Source: Dactylosporangium sp. AC04546 (lineage in GTDB: Bacteria; Actinomycetota; Actinomycetes; Mycobacteriales; Micromonosporaceae). Taken from it: 64,000 bases of DNA. The stretch's first letter is position 1. The number at the start of each line of letters is the position of its first letter. A model generated the notes under the pieces. The model searched no databases, had not been told where the DNA came from, and saw only the letters and a list, made by a program, of their open reading frames with translations. The translations under genes and the position numbers were made by a program. The stretch lies in the NCBI RefSeq assembly GCF_022095675.1, contig NZ_JAHYSG010000065.1, positions 6,279 to 70,278 of the forward strand, in the 5' to 3' direction. This document shows positions 36,251 through 44,911 of this stretch, piece by piece.

Positions 36251-36264
36251 CTGGGACGTCCCAG
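36251..36264. promoter_or_regulatory. Perfect palindrome upstream of the HTH receptor gene
   Basis: CTGGGACGTCCCAG is a 14-base perfect palindrome in the 210-base gap before the membrane HTH gene. It could be an operator for that gene's own HTH. The rest of the gap shows no clear promoter. Confidence 0.35.
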
Positions 36265-36366
36265 CCATCCCCACCAGGGCAAACACGGGTGGGACGGGAC
36301 GACGTTCATGCCGTGCCGGTACGATGCGGTCCCGGCCACGCCGCGACCCCGGGAGAGAAGACGGCG

Positions 36367-38211
36367 ATGCACCACCCACACGGAGACCTCGCCGCGCTCC
36401 TGACCGCATTGAAGGACCGCAGCGGCTACAGCTACGCGTGGCTGGGCCGCAAAATCAACGCGAGCAAGTCGGCGGTGCACCGCTACATCGCCGGCCAGGC
36501 CGTCCCCCACGACTTCGGCACGGTGGAGCGCCTGGCGAAGGCCTGCGGCGCGACCCCGGCCGAGCTGGACCGCCTGTACGCCCTGTGGACCGCCGCCCTC
36601 CGCGACCCGGCCGTCCCCACGGAGCGCACCTCGTCCCCACCAGGCACCGAGACCGGCCAGGCCGCACTACTCACCGCGGCGGCCACCGCGACTCCCGCAC
36701 CGGCCGCTCCCACACCTGCCTCGGCCACCGCGACTCCCGCACCGACCTCGCCCGCGCCGGCCGCTTCCTCAACCACCCCCGCTCGCCTCGCACCGGATTT
36801 ATCCCCCAGCAGCGACATTTCGGAAATGCCCGGTTCAATTGGCGACCGGAAGCGCTCCGCCGCGGGCGGCCGAGGGTGGCGGTGGTCGTGGCGGGCGTAC
36901 ACCGCGGCGGCCGCCGGGCTCGTGGTGCTCGCCGCCGCCGTGGTCACGGCCGTGCTGGTCGGGCAGGCGCCCGGGCAGCAGGGAAGCGCCGGGGCCACCG
37001 GGGAGCCGCAGTGGATCAGCGGGCCCAGTTGGACGTTGCCGCCTACCCGGGTGTCCAGCGCGTTCTTCGGGGTCACCATCAACACCCCCACGGGGCACAT
37101 GCCGGGCTTCCCGATCGGGGCGTTACGGCTCTGGGACAGCGAGACCCGGTGGGCGCAGATCCAGCCGGCCAGGGGCGAGTTCGACTGGGCCACGCTCGAC
37201 CGGCTCGTCGGCGGGGCCGAGGCCGCCGGGCTGCCCGTGCTCTTCGTGGCCGGGGGCACGCCCAGCTGGGCGGCGCCCGAGGGGAAGCGGTCCGTGTACC
37301 CGGAGAACGCGCGGTCGGCGCCGCCCGACGACCTCGGCGACTGGGACGCGTTCGTGCGGGCGCTCACCCAGCGGTACCGGGGAAGAATCGAGGCCTATGA
37401 GATCTGGGCCTTCGCCAATGATGCCCGCCTATTCTCCGGCTCCGTCGAGACGCTCGTCGAGATGACCGAGCGGGCCAGCGCGATCATCCGGGCCGCCGAC
37501 CCGCTCGCCACCGTGGTCTGCCCGGGGATGGGCAACCTGTGGAGTCCCGAGGCGCAGCAGGTGATGCGGCGCTTCGCGCAGCTCGGCGGGTATCGGCACT
37601 GCAACGTCGCCGGGATCAAGCTGCACCAGCGCACGGCCGAGGACCCGCCGGAGACGATGCTCGAGCTCACCGGGAACGTCGACCGGATCTTCGACGATGC
37701 CGGGATCAACCCGCCGCTGTGGAACACCGGCACGACGTACGCCATCCCGCTGCAAGGGTCGCTCGCCGAGCCGAAGGCGCGCAACTACGCCGTGCGGTTC
37801 TTCCTCGTCGGCCTGTTCGCGCGCAACGTGCACCTCGACCGGATGTACTTCTACAACTGGGGCGGCACCAAGATCCCCATTGTGCTCCAGGCGGACGGCG
37901 GGGCGCCGACCGCCGCCGGGCTCGCGGTGGCGCAGCTGCAGCGGTGGCTGGCCACGGCCGAGATCCGGGCCTGCGGGCACGGGCCCGCCGTCGGGCTGCC
38001 GGTCAACGCCTGGCAGTGCGAGTTCACCGTCGACACTCCCCTGGGCCGGCGCCGGGCGGTCATCCGCTGGACGCACGCCGGCACCGCGACGATGACCGCC
38101 GACGCGGGCGTCGTCGAGCTGCTCCGCCTCGACGGCACGACCACCGCGCTGCGCCAGGGCGGCGAGCTGGCCCTTACTGAGGAGCCGGTGCTGATCCGCT
38201 TCGACGCGTGA
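36367..38211 (+). CDS. Membrane HTH protein with a degenerate GH39-like domain
   Basis: 614 residues. An N-terminal XRE-type HTH (~8-60: YAWLGRKINASKSAVHRYIAG) is followed by an Ala/Pro/Thr linker (~85-150), one membrane helix (~175-198), and a TIM-barrel domain like GH39 xylosidases (FGVTINTPTGHMPGFPIGALRLWDSE). Where active enzymes have WNEP, this has WAFAND (Phe349 at the acid/base place). Where the nucleophile Glu is expected, it reads WNTGTT (Gly455). Both catalytic glutamates appear lost, so it is probably a carbohydrate sensor linked to cytoplasmic DNA binding. GGGAGAG precedes the ATG. Confidence 0.82.
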   Translation: MHHPHGDLAALLTALKDRSGYSYAWLGRKINASKSAVHRYIAGQAVPHDFGTVERLAKACGATPAELDRLYALWTAALRDPAVPTERTSSPPGTETGQAALLTAAATATPAPAAPTPASATATPAPTSPAPAASSTTPARLAPDLSPSSDISEMPGSIGDRKRSAAGGRGWRWSWRAYTAAAAGLVVLAAAVVTAVLVGQAPGQQGSAGATGEPQWISGPSWTLPPTRVSSAFFGVTINTPTGHMPGFPIGALRLWDSETRWAQIQPARGEFDWATLDRLVGGAEAAGLPVLFVAGGTPSWAAPEGKRSVYPENARSAPPDDLGDWDAFVRALTQRYRGRIEAYEIWAFANDARLFSGSVETLVEMTERASAIIRAADPLATVVCPGMGNLWSPEAQQVMRRFAQLGGYRHCNVAGIKLHQRTAEDPPETMLELTGNVDRIFDDAGINPPLWNTGTTYAIPLQGSLAEPKARNYAVRFFLVGLFARNVHLDRMYFYNWGGTKIPIVLQADGGAPTAAGLAVAQLQRWLATAEIRACGHGPAVGLPVNAWQCEFTVDTPLGRRRAVIRWTHAGTATMTADAGVVELLRLDGTTTALRQGGELALTEEPVLIRFDA

Positions 38212-38593
38212 CGTCGGTGGCCACCAGCTCGACCTCGAAGCCGTCGCGGTCCTCGAGATAGCCGGCGCAGTGCTCCGGGCCGCCCGCGAACGGGTGCTTG
38301 TCGGCGAAGAGCAGCCGCCAGCCGTGCGCGGGCGCCTCCGCGACGAGCGCGTCGAGCCTGGGGCGATCGGCAACCCAGAACGCCAGGTGGTTCAGGCCTG
38401 GGCGCATGCGGTCGTGCGCGTCGGCCGAGAGCGCGGGTGAGCGCTCCAGGACGACGTACGTGGGGCCGTGCCGCCAGCTGCGGCCGGCGGGCCAGTCCTG
38501 GAACGGCTCGTAGCCCAGCTCGGTCAGCAGCCAGCCCCAGGACGCGACGGCACGCTCCAGGTCGGGCACCCAGAGCTCGACGTGGTGCAGCAC
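38174..38593 (-). CDS. VOC (glyoxalase-fold) family protein
   Basis: 139 residues with two beta-alpha-beta-beta-beta halves: HHVELWVPDLERAVASWGWLL and LNHLAFWVADRPRLDALV, ending with YLEDRDGFEVELVA. Metal-ligand positions (His, Glu) are in place, so it may be a dioxygenase, isomerase or binding protein. It overlaps the 3' end of the HTH receptor gene by 38 bases, tail to tail. Confidence 0.82.
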   Translation of the reverse strand: MLHHVELWVPDLERAVASWGWLLTELGYEPFQDWPAGRSWRHGPTYVVLERSPALSADAHDRMRPGLNHLAFWVADRPRLDALVAEAPAHGWRLLFADKHPFAGGPEHCAGYLEDRDGFEVELVATDVTRRSGSAPAPQ

Positions 38594-38599
38594 CGCCCG

Positions 38600-39217
38600 C
38601 TACTCGAAGCGGGCCGGGTCGCCGGCGCCCACGCGCAGGATCTCCGGCTCGTCGCCGGACAGGTCGACGACGGTGGTGGGCTCCACGCCGCACTCGCCGT
38701 CGACGACCGCGTCGACCTGATGGTCGAGCAGCTCCTTGATCTCCCAGCCCTGGGTCATCGGCTCGTCCTGGCCGGGCAGCATCAGCGTGCTCGACAGCAG
38801 GGGCTCGCCCAGCTCGGCGAGCAGCGCCTGGGTGACCGTGTGCTGCGGGATCCGGACCCCGACGGTGCGCTTCTTGGGGTGCAACAGCCGCCGTGGCACC
38901 TCGGGGCTGGCCGGCAGGATGAACGTGTAGCTGCCCGGCGTGGACGCCTTCACCAGGCGGAACACCGAGTTGCTGATCTGCACGAACTGGCCCATCTGGG
39001 CGAAGTCCGCGCACATGAGGGTGAAGTGGTGCCGGTCGTCCAGCTTGCGGATGTCCCGGATGCGATCCAGCCCGGGCCGGCTGCCCAGCTGGCAGCCGAG
39101 CGCGTAGCAGGAGTCCGTCGGGTAGGCGATCAGCCCGTCGTCCCGCAGCAGCGCGACGATCTGCTGCAGCAGCCGCGACTGGGGGTTGTCGGGGTGAACG
39201 TCGAGGTACCTGGCCAC
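38600..39217 (-). CDS. YciO/Sua5-type threonylcarbamoyl-AMP synthase family protein
   Basis: 205 residues with the YrdC fold: AYPTDSCYALGC, LDDRHHFTLMC, SYTFILPAS, KKRTVGVRIPQH and SSTLMLPG. The sequence matches the YciO subgroup, which is related to the t6A enzyme TsaC/Sua5 but may not be the housekeeping copy. It lacks the Sua5 C-terminal domain. The start is GTG. It lies just upstream of the VOC gene on the same strand. Confidence 0.85.
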   Translation of the reverse strand: MARYLDVHPDNPQSRLLQQIVALLRDDGLIAYPTDSCYALGCQLGSRPGLDRIRDIRKLDDRHHFTLMCADFAQMGQFVQISNSVFRLVKASTPGSYTFILPASPEVPRRLLHPKKRTVGVRIPQHTVTQALLAELGEPLLSSTLMLPGQDEPMTQGWEIKELLDHQVDAVVDGECGVEPTTVVDLSGDEPEILRVGAGDPARFE

Positions 39218-39245
39218 CGCACCAGCCTACGTGTAGGAATAGCCC

Positions 39246-39599
39246 ATGACGGATCTGGAGGCGGTGACCCAGTGGGTGGACGGCTACGTCCGCGCCTGGA
39301 ACAGCAACGACCCGGTGGAGATCGGCGACCTGTTCGCCGAGGACGCGGCCTACTACACGGCGCCGTTCCAGGACCCGTGGCGCGGCCGGGAGGCGATCGT
39401 GGCCGGCTGGCTCGCCCACCGCGACCGGCCGGGCGAGGCGTCGTTCGCCTGGTTCCCGATGATCGTCGGCCCGGACCTGAGCATCGTGCAGGGCACGACG
39501 GTGTACCCCACCGAGACCTACAGCAACCTGTGGCTGATCCGGCTGGACGGGGTCGGGCAGTGCCGCGAGTTCACCGAGTGGTGGATGCCGCACTCGTGA
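39246..39599 (+). CDS. SnoaL/NTF2-like protein
   Basis: 117 residues of the cone-shaped NTF2-like fold: VTQWVDGYVRAWNSNDPVEIGDLFAEDAAYYTAPF, then GREAIVAGWL, ending in FTEWWMP. Such proteins are isomerases, hydrolases or simple binders. No catalytic pair can be assigned safely. The 3' end overlaps the next gene tail to tail by 29 bases. Confidence 0.8.
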   Translation: MTDLEAVTQWVDGYVRAWNSNDPVEIGDLFAEDAAYYTAPFQDPWRGREAIVAGWLAHRDRPGEASFAWFPMIVGPDLSIVQGTTVYPTETYSNLWLIRLDGVGQCREFTEWWMPHS

Positions 39600-40275
39600 C
39601 CGCGTGGTCCGGCCCGCGCAGCCGGAGCCACACGATGAGCACGTAGGCGAGCAGCAGCGCCAGCGCCGCGATCCGGAACGCGGCGAACGCCACCGACGCG
39701 CTGTTCGCGTCCAGTACCGCGGCGCTGAACGCGGCCCGGTCGGACGGATCGGGCAGGTCGTGGCGCATGTCGATGAGCACGAAGACCAGCAGCGGGACGA
39801 GCGCGACCCGCCAGGCCAGGTACGTCCAGTGGCGCAGGATCACCCGCCGGTCGTGACCGAGCCGGCCGGCCACCCGCCCGATCGTGCTGATCCAGAGGAT
39901 GAGCACGATGAGGAACGCCCAGAGCCCGGTGCGCAGGCCCTCCCCCAGCTCGTGGACGAGCTCGAACACCCGGTCGGCGTCGGGGCCGTCGAGCGCGTCG
40001 GGATCGTCCGGGTAGCGGGCGACGAGCGCGCTCTCCCGCCGCAGCGCGACGATCTGCACGACCAGCGTCGCCATGTGCCCGACGGTCGCCACGACGAGCA
40101 GCCAGGTGAACGCCTGCCACCACCACGGCGAGCGCTGCGCCGGCGGGGGTCCTTCGACGAGCGCCGCGACGGCCGCGGCCGACGGCACCCCACCGTGCGT
40201 CACACAGAGCGGACCGTCCGTGCCCAGTGGGGCCGGGTATCCAGTAGCTCCGCACCGCACGCATGGGTTCGCCAC
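39571..40275 (-). CDS. Four-helix membrane protein with N-terminal Cys motif
   Basis: 234 residues from a GTG. The first 30 residues carry CVRC and LCVTH, a likely small zinc-ribbon. Four membrane helices follow (near 50-78, 115-137, 148-172 and 195-220), with an acidic stretch between the first two. The layout recalls DUF4328-type proteins, but the match is not certain. Function unknown. Confidence 0.6.
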   Translation of the reverse strand: MANPCVRCGATGYPAPLGTDGPLCVTHGGVPSAAAVAALVEGPPPAQRSPWWWQAFTWLLVVATVGHMATLVVQIVALRRESALVARYPDDPDALDGPDADRVFELVHELGEGLRTGLWAFLIVLILWISTIGRVAGRLGHDRRVILRHWTYLAWRVALVPLLVFVLIDMRHDLPDPSDRAAFSAAVLDANSASVAFAAFRIAALALLLAYVLIVWLRLRGPDHAVTSAASTTR

Positions 40276-40343
40276 AAGCTCGGCAGCCTAGCCCACGTTC
40301 CCGCCCACCGCCCGCCCCCGAACGGCCAGTTCGACCCGTTCAC

Positions 40344-40403
40344 GCAACCAGTGGTTGCACATTGCCCGGCGGGCGTTGTAGGTTTTGCGCAACCGAAGGT
40401 TGC
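40344..40403 (+). promoter_or_regulatory. Promoter with twin operators
   Basis: Two perfect 15-base palindromes of the form GCAACC-3 nt-GGTTGC lie at 40344-40358 and 40389-40403, 45 bases centre to centre. Between them TTGCAC (40355) and TAGGTT (40379) form a plausible -35/-10 pair with an 18-base spacer. The first operator overlaps the -35 and the second covers the expected start point. AAGGAG follows, 9 bases before the ATG at 40423. Confidence 0.6.
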
Positions 40404-40422
40404 ATAACGAAGGAGTCAGAAC

Positions 40423-40866
40423 ATGGTCGACATCCTGCATCGGGTCGGTTGCGTCGCCCCGCTGGACGACGTGTACCGGGCGGTGACGACGATCGAGGGG
40501 CTCGCCGGGTGGTGGACCACGGACACGGTCGGCAAGAGCGAGGTCGGAGGACAGCTGGCGTTCCGCTTCGGGGAGGCCGGCGGCTTCGACATGGAGATCC
40601 TGGACCTCGACCCGGCGGGCCACGTGCGCTGGCGGGTCACCGACGGTCCGGCGGAGTGGATCGGCACCGAGATCGACTGGCGCCTGGAGCGGCGCGGCGA
40701 GTACACGATCGTGCTGTTCAAGCACGAGGGCTGGCGTGAGCCGGTCGAGTTCATGCACCACTGCAGCACCAGGTGGGCGACGTTCCTGCTGAGCCTGAAG
40801 GAGCTGACCGAGCAGGGCCGCGGCCGCCCGTACCCGGAGCAGGTCGACATCAGCGACTGGACGTGA
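40423..40866 (+). CDS. SRPBCC protein under twin-operator control
   Basis: 147 residues of the AHSA1-type SRPBCC fold: VAPLDDVYRAVTTIEGLAGWWT, KSEVGGQLAFRFGE, GTEIDWRLERRGEYTIVLFKHEGW and a long C-terminal helix. The ribosome site AAGGAG is well placed. Unlike the other two SRPBCC genes here, it has no adjacent ArsR gene, so its regulator acts from elsewhere. Function unknown; hydrophobic ligand binding is likely. Confidence 0.85.
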   Translation: MVDILHRVGCVAPLDDVYRAVTTIEGLAGWWTTDTVGKSEVGGQLAFRFGEAGGFDMEILDLDPAGHVRWRVTDGPAEWIGTEIDWRLERRGEYTIVLFKHEGWREPVEFMHHCSTRWATFLLSLKELTEQGRGRPYPEQVDISDWT

Positions 40867-40882
40867 CCGACGGGCGCGTCGC

Positions 40883-42406
40883 TCAGTAGCCCTTCCACTC
40901 CTCCCGGGCGTACTGCAGAATCCGCGGGTCCATGAGGGTCGACGGCGGGACGTCCACGCGGCGGCGGTCGGCCGGGAAGACCTGAGCGGCGCGCAGCACG
41001 TCCGGGTCCAGGAAGCGCAGCGGGGCGGGCGGGTCCACGCTCATCGCGGGCGGGTTCGGCGACGCCGAGGCCAGGAAGAAGCCCCAGTCGCCGAACGACG
41101 GCACGTCCACGTGGTACGGGACCGTCGCGAAGCCCGCCTCCGCGAGCGACGCGCCCACACACCAGTAGGAGCGCTGGGCGAAGTACGGCGAGCCGGACTG
41201 CACGACGATCCGGCCGCCGGGCGCCAGCGCCTTGCGCACCATCGCGTAGAACTCGACCGAGTACAGCTTCGCGGTGGCGGTCTCGTCCGGGTCGGGCATG
41301 TCCACGATGATCGCGTCGAACTGGGGCGTCTCGTCCCGCAGCCACGCGAACGCGTCCGTGTTCAGCAGGCGTACCCGGGGGTCAGCGAACGCATCGGCGT
41401 TGAGCTTGTGCAGACGGGGGTCGGTGCGGGCGAGATCGATGACGGCCGGGTCCAGCTCAACCTCGGTGACGGTGGCGACGTCGGGGTACTTCAACACCTC
41501 CCGCAGCGCCAACCCGTCACCGCCGCCGAGGATGAGCACGGACCGCCGGGGGCCGGCGAGCACCGGGTGCACCAGGGCCTCGTGGTAGCGGTACTCGTCG
41601 CGCGAGGCGAACTGGAGATCGCCGTTGAGGAACAGCCGCACGTCGGACCCGTCCAGCGACTGGGTCAGGACGATCTCCTGGTACCGGCTGTGGGTGGCGA
41701 AGACGACCGGGTCGGCGTACAGCTCCTGGCGGGCGGTCACCTCGAAGCGCTGCGACAGCGCGAACGACGCCCCGAGCACGGCCAGCACCGCGAGCGCGGC
41801 GGCGCTCAGCGACACCGTCGAGCGGCGCACCAGGTCGCGGCGGAACACGGTGAACACGACGAGCAGGCCGACGACCGCGTTCACCACGCCGACGACGAGC
41901 GCGCCGCGCAGCTGGCCGAAGACCGGCAGCAGCAGGAACGGGAACGCCAGGCCGCCCAGCAGGGCGCCGATGTAGTCGGCGGCGAACAGGTCGGCGACGG
42001 CGCTGCCGGCGTCCTGCTGCCGGATGCGCTGCAGCAGGACCATGAGCAGCGGAATCTCGGCGCCGATGAGCATGCCGAGCAGCAGCGCCATGGCGACCAG
42101 CGCCGGGGCGTACAGGTCCAGCCAGGCGAACGCGGCGTACAGCACGAGCACCGACAGGCCGCCGAACAGGGCCAGCAGCAGCTCGATCGCGGCGAACGCG
42201 ACGAGGGCGTGCTTCTGCAGCGGCTTCGCGGCGAGCGCGCCGATGCCCATCGCGAAGACCATCACGCCGAGCACGATCGACGCCTGCGCGGCGGTGTCGC
42301 CGATGAGGTAGCTGCCGAGGGCGACCAGGGCGAGCTCGTACACCAGGCCGCAGGCCGCGCACACGAACACCGCCAGCAGGACCGCCGTCCGCCGGAACCG
42401 CGTCAC
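40883..42406 (-). CDS. Membrane-fused spermidine-synthase-like protein
   Basis: 507 residues. The N-terminal ~210 residues form about seven membrane helices; the rest is an aminopropyltransferase-type domain with SAM-binding ILGGGDGLALREVL, VTEVELDPAVIDLAR and DMPDPDETATAKLYS. Such fusions are common in bacteria, and polyamine synthesis is not proven. The GTG at 42406 overlaps the preceding gene's stop. It is the last gene of a six-gene operon running from 45529. Confidence 0.85.
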   Translation of the reverse strand: MTRFRRTAVLLAVFVCAACGLVYELALVALGSYLIGDTAAQASIVLGVMVFAMGIGALAAKPLQKHALVAFAAIELLLALFGGLSVLVLYAAFAWLDLYAPALVAMALLLGMLIGAEIPLLMVLLQRIRQQDAGSAVADLFAADYIGALLGGLAFPFLLLPVFGQLRGALVVGVVNAVVGLLVVFTVFRRDLVRRSTVSLSAAALAVLAVLGASFALSQRFEVTARQELYADPVVFATHSRYQEIVLTQSLDGSDVRLFLNGDLQFASRDEYRYHEALVHPVLAGPRRSVLILGGGDGLALREVLKYPDVATVTEVELDPAVIDLARTDPRLHKLNADAFADPRVRLLNTDAFAWLRDETPQFDAIIVDMPDPDETATAKLYSVEFYAMVRKALAPGGRIVVQSGSPYFAQRSYWCVGASLAEAGFATVPYHVDVPSFGDWGFFLASASPNPPAMSVDPPAPLRFLDPDVLRAAQVFPADRRRVDVPPSTLMDPRILQYAREEWKGY

Positions 42407-43575
42407 GGCTGCGGCGCCTGCGGTTTCGGTGGCGTCTCCCCGGCGGCTTCGGTCGCGGTGGCGTCGGTCGCCACGATCGCCACGGTCGGCGCGTCGTCCG
42501 CTGCGGCCCATGCCGGCGCAGCCTCAGTCGAAGCCTCCGCGCCCGCGCCCGCCGCGCCCGTAGCCGCCGCAGTCGTTCCCGCCGCGGCCGAAGCCGCCGC
42601 GTCCGTTCCCGCCGCAACCGTTCCCGCCGCAACCGTTCCCGCCGCGTCCGTGGAAGTGGAAGCCGACGCGGCCTCGGCCACGGTCTGGGCGGCGGCTGCC
42701 TGCGCCGCCGCGGCCTGGGCCGACGCCGCCTTGGCCCGCTGGGCCGCCGCCGCGCTCGATCCGCGCTTGCGGGGCGGACCGCCCTTGCCCGGCCGGGCCG
42801 CCTTCCCGGTCGGCGCCACCTTCGCGGCGGCGGCCGGCGTCGTCTTGGCGGCCGGCGTGGCGAACGGGTCGGTCTCCTCGCCGCGCTTGAACCGCCGCGA
42901 CGAGCGGATCCCGAAGATCAGCGTGACCAGCGCCCCGAGCAGCAGCACGCTCGACACGAGCACCAGCACCCAGCGGTCGCGCCAGAAGTCGCTGCCGGTG
43001 CTCGGCAGCGGCGCCACGGAGCCGGTCGCGGTGGGCTCCGGCACGGCGCCGCTCACGATGCCGGCCTGCTGCGCGATGAGCGGCAAAGCCTCGGCCGCGC
43101 CGAGGATCGCCTGGCTCGGGTCGTCGAGTAGCTGCTTGGTCCCGACGCCGACCTGGTCGAGCGCCGCGCTGTCGAGGCGCGTCGGAGCGTCGACGTTGGT
43201 GACGAACGTGTAGTACGCGTAGTCCTCGGAGTCGCTGCTGTCCGAGTAGTAGTAATACGTCCCGCGGACCACGATGTACTTCGCGCAGCTCGTCGGGTCC
43301 TCGTTGGCGCGCTTGCCGGCGCCGAGGTTGGAGCCGGCGCTGATCTCGGTCGACGAGGCGTAGAGCTGCCAGCCGTAGCACACGCCGTGGGCCTTCGCGG
43401 CCCGGTCGAGGCCGGCGACCACGGAGGCCGCGTCGATGCTCGACGGCGGCGTCACCGCCTCGTCGTCGCCCGACGAGGAGAAGAACGCGGCCACGCAGAT
43501 GCCGACGACGACCACGCCGACCACCCAGACGGCGTTGATGACCTTGCTGTTGTCGGTCTTCGCGGCGGCAGCCAT
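42403..43575 (-). CDS. Two-TM protein with Ala-rich cytoplasmic tail
   Basis: 390 residues. One helix near residues 14-35, an extracytoplasmic domain (~40-200) with cysteines in GVCYGW and TSCAKY and a Tyr-rich strand GTYYYYSDSSDSEDYAYYTF, a second helix (WVLVLVSSVLLLGALVTLIFG), then a ~150-residue tail of Lys/Pro then Ala/Thr repeats. No family is recognised. Its start overlaps the DUF350 stop by one base and its stop overlaps the synthase start, so it is part of that operon. The tail is low complexity. Confidence 0.7.
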   Translation of the reverse strand: MAAAAKTDNSKVINAVWVVGVVVVGICVAAFFSSSGDDEAVTPPSSIDAASVVAGLDRAAKAHGVCYGWQLYASSTEISAGSNLGAGKRANEDPTSCAKYIVVRGTYYYYSDSSDSEDYAYYTFVTNVDAPTRLDSAALDQVGVGTKQLLDDPSQAILGAAEALPLIAQQAGIVSGAVPEPTATGSVAPLPSTGSDFWRDRWVLVLVSSVLLLGALVTLIFGIRSSRRFKRGEETDPFATPAAKTTPAAAAKVAPTGKAARPGKGGPPRKRGSSAAAAQRAKAASAQAAAAQAAAAQTVAEAASASTSTDAAGTVAAGTVAAGTDAAASAAAGTTAAATGAAGAGAEASTEAAPAWAAADDAPTVAIVATDATATEAAGETPPKPQAPQP

Positions 43576-43997
43576 CAGAGGATCGCCGCGGCGATGATGG
43601 CACCGACGGCCAGGTGGACGGCGGCGGTGATCCACACGGCCGGATGGGACTCCGGGTGGACCAGCAGCGCGCCGAGCTTCCCGGGCGTGGCCATGTCGAC
43701 GACGATGAACGCGACGGTCATCACCAGCAGGCCGACCAGCCCGTAGCCGACCGTGGAGGCGATGCCCTTCACGAAGTCGCCGTCGCTGGCCACGATCGCG
43801 GTCACGGTGATCGCGCCGACGGCGACCAGGTTCGATGCCAGCAGGATCGCCGCGTTGGCGTTGCGGTCGGTCCAGATGAGCTGGCGCAGCGAGCCGGGCG
43901 TCGCGACGTCGACGAGCACCGCACCGATGGCCATGAGCACGATGCCGATCGCGGCGTAGCCGAGGGTGATCGCGAGGTCGGTGACGAGTTCGAGCAT
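43575..43997 (-). CDS. DUF350 membrane protein
   Basis: 140 residues with four membrane helices arranged as two similar halves (GYAAIGIVLMAIGAVLVDVATPG and GYGLVGLLVMTVAFIVVDMATPG), the internal repeat of DUF350 (YjfL-like). Function is unknown. In other bacteria DUF350 is recurrently found with DUF4178 and aminopropyltransferase-type genes, and sometimes with PspA. No PspA gene is in this window. Confidence 0.9.
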   Translation of the reverse strand: MLELVTDLAITLGYAAIGIVLMAIGAVLVDVATPGSLRQLIWTDRNANAAILLASNLVAVGAITVTAIVASDGDFVKGIASTVGYGLVGLLVMTVAFIVVDMATPGKLGALLVHPESHPAVWITAAVHLAVGAIIAAAIL

Positions 43998-44002
43998 GTC
44001 GA

Positions 44003-44431
44003 CTACTTTCCGCTGCCGGGGCCGCCACCGCGGCCGCTGTTGCCGTCGCCGCGCCCGACCCAGCCGCTCCCGCCGACGGTGCCGGCGTAGCGGCTGTACG
44101 ACGTGCGCAGAGCCTCGACCAGGATCAGCGTCCCGGTGCCGTTCGGCTTCAGGACGACGGAGTCCTTGGAGTACCGCAGGTAGATCCCGGTCGCGTCGGC
44201 GTACTGCCCGGCGGGCGACCAGGCGCCCGTGATCTCGTTGGCGACGCGCGTCGGGGACTTGCCGCTGGTGTACGCGCGGGCGTCCGTGCCGATGTCGCGG
44301 GTGGTCGCCCGCTGGTAGTGGTTCGACACGTACGCGCGCGGCGAGAAGCTGCCGGAGAACACCGTGATGCCGCCGATGAGCAGGCCCACGGCGCCCAGGC
44401 AGGCCGCCATGACGTACCAGATCCGTCTCAC
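44003..44431 (-). CDS. DUF4247 protein
   Basis: 142 residues from a GTG at 44431 that overlaps the DUF2617 stop. One N-terminal helix (IWYVMAACLGAVGLLIGGITVF) is followed by YVSNHYQRATTRD, DATGIYLRYSKDSVVL and a Gly/Ser-rich end with GRGGGPGSGK. This matches DUF4247, a membrane-anchored extracytoplasmic family of unknown function. It is in the same operon as DUF350. Confidence 0.82.
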   Translation of the reverse strand: MRRIWYVMAACLGAVGLLIGGITVFSGSFSPRAYVSNHYQRATTRDIGTDARAYTSGKSPTRVANEITGAWSPAGQYADATGIYLRYSKDSVVLKPNGTGTLILVEALRTSYSRYAGTVGGSGWVGRGDGNSGRGGGPGSGK

Positions 44432-44910
44432 GCTGACGTCACCACCGTCTCCGTCGTCACGAGCTCCCCGGTCTGCGGGTAGGCGTGGGCCGTCCACCAG
44501 GCGGCGCCGCCCGGCACGGCCCGCGCGGCGAGCACGGTCAGCGCGTCGCGGGCCCCCGGGAAGGCACCGGCGAGCGCGTGCGCCTCGTCCTCGGCCCGGC
44601 GGCGCAGATCCGCGCACGCACTCGCGAAGTCACCGGCGTCAAGCGTGCAGACCGAGGCGCTGAAGGTGTACCCGGGGCGCGCGAACGACGCGGGCAGGCC
44701 GGCCGGCAGCGCGGGCAGGCAGGCGACCGTCTCGTCGACGTCGCGGAACCGCACCTGGTGCGACGCGCCGAGCAGCCGCAGCACGACCGCCTCGCCGCCC
44801 GGCAGCGGCACGGTCAGCGTGCGCAGCGCGGGCTGCGGCGGCAGGCCGAGCGCGAAGCGCAGGTCGGCCGCGGTCGTGTCGATGTACGGCGTGTCGAGCG
44901 TGACGAGCAC
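44428..44910 (-). CDS. DUF2617 protein
   Basis: 160 residues from a GTG just after the DUF4178 stop. It begins VLVTLDTPYIDTTAADLRFALG and contains VVLRLLGASHQVRF and a C-terminal AWWTAHAYPQTGELV, as in DUF2617. No membrane helix is seen, so it should be cytoplasmic. Function unknown. Operon position suggests it works with its membrane neighbours. Confidence 0.82.
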   Translation of the reverse strand: MLVTLDTPYIDTTAADLRFALGLPPQPALRTLTVPLPGGEAVVLRLLGASHQVRFRDVDETVACLPALPAGLPASFARPGYTFSASVCTLDAGDFASACADLRRRAEDEAHALAGAFPGARDALTVLAARAVPGGAAWWTAHAYPQTGELVTTETVVTSA

Positions 44911-44911
44911 G

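Noticed and set aside
40883..42406. True spermidine synthase
   Set aside because: Membrane fusion and DUF operon context leave the product uncertain, so only similarity is claimed.
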